A stretch of 64,000 nt of DNA, from NCBI GenBank assembly GCA_033977485.1, contig CM066988.1:73399169-73463168 (forward strand). The letters run 5' to 3'. This document shows, one piece after another, positions 54,421 through 64,000 of the stretch. Position 1 is the first letter of the stretch; each line of letters begins with the position of its first letter. Position numbers and translations under genes: made by a program. This stretch comes from Hydrangea macrophylla (Eukaryota > Streptophyta > Magnoliopsida > Cornales > Hydrangeaceae). Under the pieces are notes generated by a model, which saw nothing but the letters and a program-made list of their open reading frames with translations, had not been told where the DNA came from and did not search any database.

Positions 54421-56499
54421 CTTTTACTTGATCAATTGATTTCTCTTGATGGTGTTGTGATAGTGTGTTTGTTGATTTTTACTTTAATGTGGTTATTTGA
54501 GGGAAAGCAAAATCATTTGTAACAGTTTGACAATTTTATCACTGCTACTCTTTAATGAGAGCTTAAGGGTTGTTTGACTTAAAGGCTTCTGGCCTTAAGA
54601 ACTTTTAACTTAAAAATTATATTCCGTAAATTTTATCTTGCTCTCTATTTTGTCCCCAAATTCTTACTGCTAATTAATTATAGATTTACAAAGTCATCTC
54701 ATCCCAATAATGCCAAAGGCAGCCAATAAGGCCACATGTGCAATGTAAGTATGATTTACAAAACTAATGGGTAGACATGGATGCATTTTTTGCTTCTGAT
54801 ATATAAAAATTACATATCTGCATTTAACTAATTTAAATTGGTAAAGCTTTGCTCATTTAACTTCATGGTATTTAAACTCATTTAAAATCATTTCTACAAT
54901 CTGACTATTTTTATAGTGATTTTTTTTATTCAAGATGATTTGGGTATACTGCATCTAATCCGATCAATGCAATTTCATAAGCCATTTTGTCGAAAAGACC
55001 CAAATCTGAATCAAAAGTTGAGTTAGTCATATTTTTAAATATTAATTCCGACTCCATTTTTTCAAGCTTTTCATTCAATCTTTTAACCTTCCACTGTCTT
55101 CTCAGGTACAGATTTGTTTCAACAAAAACTCTAATTAGGCCATTACACAAAGAGGTTTTTTTTTTGTTTTTGGGTGTATCATCATATTTGTTGCTGTTAG
55201 TTTAACTTGATCCATGTTTGTCTCTATTTGGGTTTTGAGGAGAATACCCTGTTGGGTTTTTTTTCGGTCAAATTTGTTTTTTCATTTCCAAGCACATAGA
55301 CATATAGACTCGATTTCTAGAATGTATCCATTTCAATTAGTTCTTATCCTATTACTAGAGAGTAGGAGGATTGGCAAGCAGGGGTTGATTAACTACAAGG
55401 AAAAAGGCCCCCAAAATATTAAGGTCCCAATTTTGTGTTAGAGGGCTGATGAAAAAAGGAATACCCGTGTGATCTATTTTTGCCTGCAAATATTTCATAA
55501 TCCTCTGTTTGGTTCATCGATTAAGCTGGGATAAACATCTTATACATTGCATTGTGAACTGGATTTGCCAATTCCTTACTTGATCTTATACATTGCATTG
55601 GGGGTGGGAGGTGGGGGTGGGTGTAATTGGTAGTTTGCAAGGGCTGGAAATGTTTCCAAATAGAAAAATGTGCTTTTGATTCTAATAATTTCAGTTTATT
55701 TCAGTCATGCATAGGGACTATTTTCCTTTAAGCTCTGTTTGGTGCTGTCTTCATTTGTAATTTGCATGAATTTGATAACATATATACATAGGAGATCCTC
55801 AATTTTGTAGAGGTGATTCCTTTGGATGCTTTTGAAAAGTGAAGACACTGAGTCTTCATATACCATCAAAGAGCATAGTACTTCCTTCTATCATCTTTTT
55901 TTTGTTTTTTATTCAGATGTTGGAATGTCACATAACCTGTGATGATATTTGTTTATGCCCAATTGTGATCACAACCCATTTCCTGTACTTTAACACATAC
56001 TGTATTATGTTTAGGCAACATATTAGGAATAATGTATTTGTTTTGGGGGTTAGAAACTTGATCTCTCTATTTTTGTGGGTTTGTAGATTGCCTGTAGTGG
56101 TCCTGGAGTCATTTATATTGTCACTTTAGTTGTCCATGCAAAAACACACTGAATTCATGCATGAAATGTAACGAAAATATATCGTCGTTATTTGAAAGAA
56201 AGTGTCAACGACACGCAAAGTTATCAAGTGCTGCACGTGGAGTTAGTTAGTTGCCGATGTCACACACCATTAGAATTATTTCATAATGCCTTTAGGCACG
56301 GGTTAGACCTAGTTATTTAATATAATAAAATGGTTCTTGTATTTCTCTCATAGTTAATGTAGTTACTTATGATGCATTAGTGTTATTTTTGGTATGTTAT
56401 TAGTATGTAATACACTATGGTAGTTTGTTTACTATCTCAGTCATAGTATGTTTTATGCTTGTTAATCTTCAAACAACTTTGAGTACGTTGTGATAACCT
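54421..56499. other. Unassigned AT-rich region
   Basis: No supported gene. A minus-strand frame at 55150-54926 (ends FDKMAYEIALIGLDAVYPNH) has protein-like composition but no domain I recognise and no splice support. A G-rich motif is noted separately at 55600. Other short frames are T-rich and hydrophobic. Confidence 0.4.
55600..55621 (+). other. G-quadruplex motif
   Basis: GGGGGTGGGAGGTGGGGGTGGG (three or more G in each of four runs, loops of one to four) fits the standard intramolecular quadruplex pattern. Context is non-coding. Confidence 0.7.
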
Positions 56500-56760
56500 T
56501 GTACTTAGCTTAAATGGATTAGTAAGCATATCTTAAGTGTTTTGAGAGACTATAGTGTAGACTAATAACCCAAGTGCTCTTTTGAACCATTTCTTGTTTT
56601 TTGAGGGTTTTATAAAATTACTCTTACTTTTTGAAAAACGTTGTAATTCGTTGAAAGTCTCAATTTTCTTCATTTTGACTGATCACTAGAGGAGAACGTT
56701 CAGGATTTACCAAATTTAGAGCTCTTGAATTTACTGAAATGAATAATCCTATGAATTTAG
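56500..56760 (+). mobile_element. Element E: Athila-like 3' internal region, left part
   Basis: Shares words and order with the 3' non-coding region of element A near 18790-18990 (GAGACTA.A..., CCCA(A/G)TG, TTTTTGAGGGTTTTA, GATTA/GATCACT). It is cut by the copia element F at 56760. The left limit is vague, because similarity fades before about 56450. Confidence 0.5.
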
Positions 56761-57236
56761 TGTTAGGAAATTATATTTCCTAATAAGAGTGGGCAATATA
56801 TTAATATCAATTATATTATAAGGGCTATTAATTAAATGGGATTATATTATGTGGTCTAATTGTAGGAAGCTCATGGACTTCTACTATGTATGGGTTTAAT
56901 GAGTGGATACCAAATACTGACCCTGTTAGAAATAATGGGAACCCTAACATATCAGTATATAAAGACATATAGGTTGTGGTCCCCAATATGTCAAATCATA
57001 TATACTACTTCCTCCTCCATCCCATCTAGAGAAGGAACCCATTAAAGAACTCAAGAGATTTGACTGAGGAAGACATAATTGATCATCATCGTTCTTCTAA
57101 GGTTTGGTAATTGCTACAATGGATACAGGTATGTATTCTACAATATTGTACCCTTAATAATCTAACATGATTTGATCATAGGGCTGTGCTTCTACTGCTT
57201 TAGGGTTCTACAGTTTTATAGATTATAGATCTAACA
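56761..57236 (+). repeat. 5' LTR of element F
   Basis: TATATAAAG at 56956-56964 is the TATA box. Near the 3' end an ATG (57119) is followed by GATACAG/GTATGT, a consensus splice donor. The 3' LTR has the same arrangement at 62734. Confidence 0.93.
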
Positions 57237-58979
57237 AGTGGTATCAGAGTAGTTATCATGTTAATTATTAGAGGAGTTGTGTATATAGTCTCAACTGAAC
57301 TGTAATAATGATCATCTAATATTCGGCATAAATTGATTTGGTGGAATATTGGTCGAACCGTGTATATAGTTAATGATTCATGGAATCTTGGCCAAGGGAT
57401 TGTTGGTTGACTCAACCGAAATCATGAACATCAATACATGTACTCACATGACCCGTACACATATCTTTGGATACAGATACAGATTCTGAAAAGCAAGTCT
57501 TCAATCAAGCCGCTTAGTGCATTCGGCGGCACCATGTGACTTGACATTTATATATATGCCTTTGTTGAATAATCGTATTTAAATATATTTGGTCATGTGA
57601 TATTTATATTGTTTTGGATATAGTTTCAACCAAATCAGATTCATAAACATCATGTTTTCGACTATGTATATTGGGTTAATATCAGATTGATTTTAATTCA
57701 TATTATGATATTAGGTTTTCTATTGCACTTTAGAATTTTTGGATTCATACGCGATAAAAATGATTTTTCATAGTATCATGAAATATTGGTTGTTCATAAC
57801 ATAAACTAAGGTATTTTTATTTTGCTTTAGAATATTGGTTAATTCATAACATGAATTAAGTTTTATGGTAGCTTAAGATTTGGGGTCTATTTTAGACTCC
57901 AATACATACGTCTGATATTTTAAATAAATAAATTAAAATAATATGTTGCCATAGTAACCTCTGTTGTGTAAATTTATTTATTTTAAAATATTAAGATGGT
58001 ATATCTGTTATTCATGCGATTAACATTCGGCCCAAAGGAAGATTCTTAATTGGCCGAATGATGGGTGTACATGTGGTGGTAAATATGTGACAATTATCAA
58101 GATATAATTATGCATGTGGGCAGTGAGTCGGCCCAAAGGAAGGCTACTGTTTGACAGGACTTATTGTCAGTATTTGATCACTACACGGGGAGTACTACTT
58201 ACAGTTGATATTTCTGTCCAAAGACTAAATATCAATGTTATTCTAGGTATCTTGTGATGGGCCCACCATTAAGTAAATTATTTAATGTGTCATGCATGCA
58301 TATATAAAGTATTTATGATATGTTTATATTATGACATGTTGTTAATTGTTAGCATGTTATTTTATTTTATTTTGTTCTCTATTCAGTTTCTGCTACTGCT
58401 ACAAATGTTTCTGCTCAAATTAGTGCTATCCCAATGCTGAATGGGGGAAACTTTAAGGTCTGGAAAGAGAAAGTGGAAATCATTCTCGGATGTATGAATT
58501 TGGACCTTGCGCTAAGGACAGAACAACCCACTTCAACTACGGAAAACCCGAATGAGAGTAAAATTGAGAAGTGGGATCGCTCGAATCGTATGAGTCTAAT
58601 GATTATGAAACATTCCACTCCGGAAGCGTTTCGGGGCTCGATCACTGAGAGAACAAATGCTATGAAGTTCCTCTCTGAATTACAACAATATTTTGCTAAA
58701 AATGAAAAATCAGAAATGAGTACCGTTTTGGCTACTCTTATTTCCATGAGGTATAAAGGAAATGGGAACATAAGGGAGTACATTATGGAAATGGCTCATC
58801 TTAGTGGGATACTCAAGGCACTAAAGTTAGAGCTGTCTGAGGACTTGCTCATGCACTTGGTTCTCATACCTCTTCCAACACAATTCAATCAATTTAAAGT
58901 GAGTTATAACACTCAAAAGGACAAATGGACTCTTAATGAGCTCATATCTCATTGTGTGCAAGAAGAGGAAAGAATTTAG
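57119..58979 (+). pseudogene. gag: Element F gag with predicted intron spanning the primer site
   Basis: The main frame (58387-58979) begins after TTGTTCTCTATTCAG and has the UBN2-type gag of copia elements (MLNGGNFKVWKEKVEIILGC, LSGILKALKLELSEDLL). The frame is open upstream of the first ATG (58434), and that upstream part joins in frame to exon 1 (57119-57128, ATGGATACAG) if GT 57129 to AG 58386 is removed. This would give an initiator in the LTR. TAG at 58977 ends the frame, and the same frame runs on about 25 codons further. The intron of 1258 bp holds no other frame and includes the primer site. Splicing is predicted, not proven. Confidence 0.7.
57239..57250 (+). promoter_or_regulatory. 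Primer binding site of element F (tRNA-iMet)
   Basis: TGGTATCAGAGT, two bases after the LTR, matches the initiator tRNA-Met complement TGGTATCAGAGC except for the last base. Confidence 0.92.
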
Positions 58980-59056
58980 CGAGACAAGACTGAAAGTGCT
59001 CACTTAGCATCAACCTCTCAGAATAATAAAAGGAAGAGAGCTAAGGATGCTGCAGA

Positions 59057-59524
59057 GTGACACCTCAGCAGAAGAAACTAAAGAAGCAAAATGAGGAATT
59101 CATTTGTTATTTCTGTAAGAAGAGAGGTCACATGAAGAGAGACTGTCCCAAATACGCCACTTGGTGTGCAAAGAAGGGTAAGCTTCTCGCTTTGGTTTGT
59201 TCTAAAGTTAATTTAGCTTCTGTACATAAAGATACTTGGTGGGTAGATTCTGGTGCTACTACTCACATAAGTATGTCTATGCAGGGTTGCCTGTGGAGCC
59301 GGCCGCCAACTGATGCTGAAAGATTCATCTTTATGGGCAATGGTAAGAAAGTTCCGGTAGAAGCTATAGGAAATTTTAGATTATTAGTAAAGACTGGTGT
59401 TTATTTTGATTTGATTGAGACTTTTGTTGCATCGTCTTTTAGATGGAATTTAATTTCTACTTCTAATTTGGACAAATCTGGTTATGCTTGTTCTTTTAGA
59501 AATAATAAAGTTAGTCTATTTTAA
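59057..59524 (+). pseudogene. pol: Element F: zinc knuckle and protease
   Basis: A frameshift of one base near 59055 leads from gag to this frame. CYFCKKRGHMKRDC at 59105-59146 is a perfect CCHC knuckle. WWVDSGATTHIS with Asp at 59246 is the copia protease motif. TAA at 59522 breaks the frame, but it continues in register into the integrase region. Confidence 0.9.
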
Positions 59525-60300
59525 GATTCAAAACTTATTGGTACCAGTTCTTTGATTGATAATCTTTATATGCTTGACACTATTACTTCCTAGAATGAAA
59601 TTCTACATATGAATTCACGTAGTACAAAGTGAAAATTAAGTGAGAATTCTGCCATCTTATGGCACAAGCGATTAGGTCATATCTCTAACTCTAAACAGAG
59701 AATTGAGAGCCTTGTGCATGACGAGATTCTTGGCCCCTTAGATTTGGAAGACTTTCAAGTCTACATTGAGTGCATTAAGGAGAAACAGACAAACATAAGG
59801 AAATTAGGTGCCAATAGGTGTACAGACGTCTTAGAACTCATTCACACTGATATATGTGGTCCATTCCCTACAGCCTCTTGGAATGGACAACAATATTTCA
59901 TTACATTCATAGACGACTACTCAAGATATGGATACCTATATTTAATACATAAGAAGTACCTGGATGTTTTCAAGTCATTTAAAGACGAAGTTGAACTTCA
60001 ACTTGGCAAGAAAATTATGGCTGTCAAATCTAACTGTGGTGGTGAATACTACGGTAGATATGACGAATCAGGTGAACAACGTCCAGGACCCTTTGCTAAA
60101 TTCCTAGAGGAATGCAGTATCGTCCCTCAATACACAATGCCAGGCAAACCTAGCATGAATGGTGTAGCTGAGAGATGAAACAGAACGCTTAAAGACATGG
60201 AAAGAGGTATGATTAGTCATTCTTCTTTACCAGAATCACTCTGGGAGAAGCTCTAAAGACTGCAGCATATATCCTCAACAGGGTTCCAAGTTAAATAGAA
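59525..60300 (+). pseudogene. pol: Element F: integrase with mutated catalytic Asp
   Basis: After two stops (near 59592 and 59630), the pre-integrase motif LWHKRLGHIS appears at about 59660, followed by the core: first Asp at 59849 (HTDICGPF) and Glu at 60170 (NGVAER). The second catalytic position reads Asn (SNCGGEY, 60032) in place of the usual Asp, so this enzyme would be inactive. TGA at 60176 stands where an Arg CGA is expected. A shift at about 60245 follows. Confidence 0.88.
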
Positions 60301-61930
60301 ACCAAAACCTCTTATGAATTATGGACTGGAAAGAAACCTAGCATTAAGCATTTCCATATTTGGGGTTGTCCAGCTAAGGCACGGCCTTATAGGCCACATG
60401 AAAAAAATTGGACTCAAGAACAATTAGGTGCTACTTTGTTGGATACGCTGAATGCTCTCGGGGCTTTAAGTTTTATGATCCCACTACTAGAACATTTATT
60501 GAGACGGGAAATGTAAGATTTTTGAAGTTGAGTTTGTGGGGGGGATAAGGTTAGAGAAATTGTCTTTGAAGAGGAATTTATTCCTAGTCATATTGCTATT
60601 GACAATGTTCAGATTCCTATTCCTAACATTGTTCAAGATGCAAATCCAGATATTCAAGACAATGTACAAGAACTCCCTGTGAAAAATGAAGAAATTATAC
60701 CTAAAGTGAAAACTCAACAACCTCAAGAGGAGATGCCATTAAGAAGATCCACTAGGGAAAGGAAAAATGCAATTCCGGATGATTACATTGTATTCCTCCA
60801 AGAACATGACTTTAACATAGAGAATGTAAAAGATGATCCAATTAGCTTTCACCAAGTTAAGCAAAGTCATAACTTTCAAAAGTGGATTGATGCCATTAAT
60901 GATGAGTTGAAATCTATGAAAGACAATGACGTTTGGGATCTTGTGGAATTACTTGAAGGAACGAAGCCCATTGGTTGCAAATGAATATTTAAAACCAAGA
61001 GGGATTCAAAGGACAATGTCGAGAGATATAAGGCTCGTCTAGTTGCCAAGGGTTTCATCAAAGGGAAGGCATAGATTATAAAGAGACTTTCTCTCCGGTT
61101 TCATCGAAAAACTCTTTTAGGACAATAATGGCACTCGTGGCTCATTTTGACTTAGAGCTACATCAAATGGATGTTAAGACATCGTTTCTCAATGGAAACA
61201 TTATTGAGATGATTTATATGGTTCAGCCAAAAAATTTTGTATGCAGAGATCCAAAGTCTATGGTCTGCAAATTAAAAAAATCCATCTATGGTCTCATGCA
61301 AGCTTCCCGTCAATGGTATCACAAGTTCCATCAGTAATTACCTCGTATGGTTTTGAGGCGAATGTGGTTGATGACTGTGTATATCACAAGTTCAGTGGGA
61401 GTATTGGACAGATATTTGGGTAACCCACGAATGGATAATTGGAAAGCAGCCAAAGGGGTTATGCGGTATTTATAGAGAACAAAGGACTACATGCTCACGT
61501 ATCGGAGATCAGACTTTTTGGAGATCATCGGGTATTCTGATTCTTATTTTGTTGGATGCCAAGTTAGTAAACTATCCACATCAGGCAATAGTTATATGTT
61601 GGCTGGGGAGCTATATTTTGGAAGAGTGCTAAGCAGACACTCATAACTTCTTTAAGCATGGTTGCGAAGTTCATAGCCTGTTATGAGGCATCCAATCATG
61701 GGTTATGGTTGCAAAACTTTGTCACTGGGCTGCGTGTGGTAGATGGCATTTAAAGGCCATTAAAGATGTACTATGACAATAAAAGTTTCTGGTTCTTAAG
61801 GAAATAGTTCAGAGTCGTCAAATTTCGATAAAGCATATAGGGACAAACTTCATGATTGTGGATCCGCTGACCAAGGGATTACCTCTCAAGGTTTTTCACG
61901 AGCACACTACTCATATGAGTGTTAATTTGT
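60301..61930 (+). pseudogene. pol: Element F: RT and RNase H, with YVDD region deleted
   Basis: Integrase C-terminal parts (KHFHIWGCPAKARPY) run to about 60480. A frame at 60679-60984 has the pre-RT linker and RT start (KWIDAINDELKSMKDNDVWD). RT continues 61128-61337 (HFDLELHQMDVKTSFLNGNI, KSIYGLMQASRQWYHKF). At about 61405 the sequence jumps from KFSGS to a GNPRMDNWKAAKGVMRYL segment that normally lies far downstream, so the YVDD active site and a few hundred bases are missing. RNase H parts follow to about 61920 (YSDS, ITSLSMVAKFIACYEASNHG, DPLTKGLP). Confidence 0.88.
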
Positions 61931-62365
61931 CTAACAATACTTTGGTTTAGTGGGAGTTTACTTTGGAGGTTCTATTTTTGACAATTATGTGGTTTTTAAT
62001 TTTCTGCAGAATAAAGTTGATGGATTATGGTTTATCTCTGAATCTAATTATTTTCTATATGCATTTTGCATTATTTCGGATTGATCTCAATAAAGACTAA
62101 AGTAGGACCAGTTGGAAATAGGCATATTTGAGATCACATTGCATGTAATTTCTATGCTACTCATCCATACTTGATCTATGTCATTGAATGTGTTGGTATG
62201 GTGTCCATTGAAGGTCTAGTTACGATTATGTGTGAAAAAAGCCGCCTTGATCGCATATTAATATAGGAAATGGACCAGATTAAAACTAAAGTGAAGTCCA
62301 AAGATAAATAGCATAGGTACACGTCTAAGGAACATGTAATATAATTCTTTTAAGAATCATAGCCC
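61931..62365 (+). other. 3' untranslated region of element F
   Basis: No frame. It joins RNase H to the polypurine tract. Confidence 0.6.
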
Positions 62366-62376
62366 AAGTAGGAGAT
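62366..62376 (+). promoter_or_regulatory. Polypurine tract of element F
   Basis: AAGTAGGAGAT lies directly before the TGTTAGG of the 3' LTR, a usual position and composition for copia elements. Confidence 0.7.
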
Positions 62377-62850
62377 TGTTAGGAAATTATATTTCCAAAA
62401 AGAGTGGTCAACATATTAATATCAATTGTATTATAAGGGCTATTAATTAAATGGGCTTATATTATGTGGTCTAATTATAGGGAGTCCATGGACTTCTACT
62501 AGGTATGGGTTTAATGAGTGGATACCAAATACTGACCCTGATAGGAATAATGGGAACCCTAATATATCAGTATATAAAGACATATAGGTTATGGTCCCCA
62601 ATATGTCAAATCATATATACTAATTCCTCCTCCATCCCATCTAGAGAAGGAACCCATTAAAGAACTCAAGAGATTTGACTGAGGAACACATAACTGATCA
62701 TCATCGTTCTTCTAAGGTTTGGTAATTGCTACAATGGATGCAGGTATGTAATCTATTCTTTGTACCCTTAATAATCTAACATGGTTTGATCCTAGGACTG
62801 TGTTTCCACTGCTTTAGGGTTCTACTATTTTATAGATTATAGATCTAACA
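62377..62850 (+). repeat. 3' LTR of element F
   Basis: Matches the 5' LTR with substitutions and small indels. It keeps the TATA box and the ATG plus GCAG/GTATGT donor, and is followed by the duplication TTTAG (62851-62855). Confidence 0.93.
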
Positions 62851-62855
62851 TTTAG

Positions 62856-64000
62856 AAGATGTTTAGGCCATCTTTTGACCGTACACGCATAATGCAACCT
62901 TGGCCTACCTCTATGTTGTTCCTTTACTTCACCTCTTGAGCTCATTATAATCTCCTTGTCTTCATAATACTAAATTCTATACCTAACTCCAAATTAGGAG
63001 TTCAAGCCTCAGTCTTTATTTAGGTGTGATTGGGATGTGTTTCGTTGAGAAGAAAGTGTTAGTGTGAATAAGGAAAAGTTGGCAAAGATTAAAAAAAAAA
63101 CGTGAAAAGAAAAAAAAATGTCAATGGTTGTTACAAAAAAATAATAATGATAATAATAAAAAGAAGAGTGTGGGAAAGAAAAGAAAAAACAAAAGAAGAA
63201 GAAGTAGAAATAGATTGGAGATGTGGGGAAGTTTGAAAAGTTGTAGTAGATATTCCATTCACATCCTTTGAACCAGTTAAATATCACGAACCTCTTTCTT
63301 CTTTCACCTAATACCTCTTTTTTAAAGTCCTGATGATTTTAAGTAGACTGGATTTAAAGTTAAGGTAATGGGAGAGTTCTCTACAGTATCTCGCTCTTCT
63401 AGTGAAAAGTCTCCTTTCATGAGACTTTGTGTACTAAAATTTCTATCTTTTAATTTATATATGAGAAGCATTAGATTCCATTTACATTCACTCTTTAGAG
63501 CTTCCATATCATGAGTGATAGCTATTACACCTAATTCGGAGTGATTTCATCTTAAGAATGTAATCCCGGTAAGAGTTGAGTCAAAATGAACACCTTGATG
63601 GCGTCTTAGGTTATGCGAACTTTGAAACTAATGTTTTGTATTTTGGTTGTCCATTCACACACACACTTTAAGATTAATAGGTATAGAATATTCTAATGAC
63701 TTTGATAGTAGATTAACTATAATGTGTGTGTTGCATGGCTATGGCATAATAGAGAGTTTCATGAGATTGTTGAGCTTAACCACATTGCTAAATGAGAGGA
63801 AAAATTTCTTGAAAATATTTAAATGAGAACCATTACCATAAACATGAATTTTGTGGGTAGATTCACTGCAAACCCTCATGAGATAACACTCGTCCACTAG
63901 GGGGAACCTAGGGGTTTAAAGGCTTGTTGCATATGCTAAATGCAATCGCTATTCTGGCGAAAGTGAGTTAGGATTTTTACTTTCTTTTGTTTTCAATTTT
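62856..64000 (+). mobile_element. Element E: Athila-like 3' internal region, right part
   Basis: Continues the part left of element F. It shares TTTAGGCCATCT...TTTTGACC with element A near 19030 and the block GGCTTGTTGCA...GCTAAATGCAATCGCTATTC, GCGAAAGTGAGTTAGGA (63921-63973) that lies shortly before the polypurine tract in A and B. The tract and 3' LTR of E should lie just beyond the window. Purine-rich and pyrimidine-rich stretches at 63060-63240 yield low-complexity frames only. Minus-strand frames at 63009-63507 are not convincing. Confidence 0.55.

Larger units (their letters stand above)
56761..62850 (+). mobile_element. Element F: Ty1/copia retrotransposon, defective (6.1 kb)
   Basis: LTRs 56761-57236 (476 bp) and 62377-62850 (474 bp) begin TGTTAGGAAATT and end ATCTAACA. 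A perfect duplication TTTAG flanks them (56756-56760, 62851-62855). The primer site is initiator tRNA-Met type. Order is gag, protease, integrase, RT, RNase H, which defines Ty1/copia. LTRs differ at about 6% of positions in the first 240 bp by eye, and the coding region has many stops, shifts and a large deletion in RT, so it is an old copy. It inserted in element E. Confidence 0.95.

Noticed and set aside
54926..55150. Minus-strand 74-codon frame as a host gene
   Set aside because: Protein-like composition but no recognisable family and no neighbouring exons that extend it.

Overview
This window is plant nuclear DNA, most likely from a eudicot with a repeat-rich genome. The evidence is nested LTR retrotransposons with tRNA-Asp and tRNA-iMet primer binding sites, Athila-type gag-pol with extra 3' ORFs, a BED-finger hAT transposon, TRIM-sized elements, MITEs and a plant mobile domain (PMD) pseudogene. 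I found no rRNA, tRNA or CRISPR array and no host gene I can name. Almost all coding sequence belongs to mobile elements.

Layout. 1-2141: old DNA with three small elements, namely a 302-bp SMART/TRIM (263-564), a hAT-type MITE with 8-bp target duplication (693-1175) and a Mutator-type MITE with 9-bp duplication (1405-1627). 2142-21551: element A, an old Athila-like Ty3/gypsy element (TSD GCTAT) whose gag is split by an almost complete hAT transposon (4314-8145, TSD CATAGAAC). 21786-47857: element C, a Tat/Ogre-like non-autonomous element. It has a truncated 5' LTR, an antisense PMD pseudogene, a mosaic TRIM, tandem repeats, a polypurine tract and a 3' LTR. That LTR is interrupted by a second LTR of a related type (29257-45960), which is itself interrupted by element B (30935-44321, TSD GTCAT).

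Element B is the youngest and best preserved element. Its 1640-bp LTRs are equal in length and about 98% identical by eye. Its long pol frame has one stop and all catalytic residues, and its env-position ORF has only two stops. 47858-51070: element D, a non-autonomous Athila relative with one LTR, a tRNA-Asp PBS and one long stop-interrupted ORF. 51071-56500: region of unknown origin with CT and CAC microsatellites, a 680-bp tandem duplication with exon-like blocks and a G-quadruplex motif. 56500-64000: the 3' part of another Athila-like element (E), split by a defective Ty1/copia element (F, 56761-62850, TSD TTTAG).

How parts work together. A and B follow the Athila plan: tRNA-Asp primed gag-pol, then extra ORFs that are each preceded by a splice-acceptor-like sequence, then a conserved non-coding block, then the G-rich polypurine tract. 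F appears to start gag inside its LTR and to splice across its own primer binding site. The most unusual pattern is that four different LTR families here (A, B, C/LTR2, D) each carry an array of short dyad-symmetric motifs with family-specific sequence.
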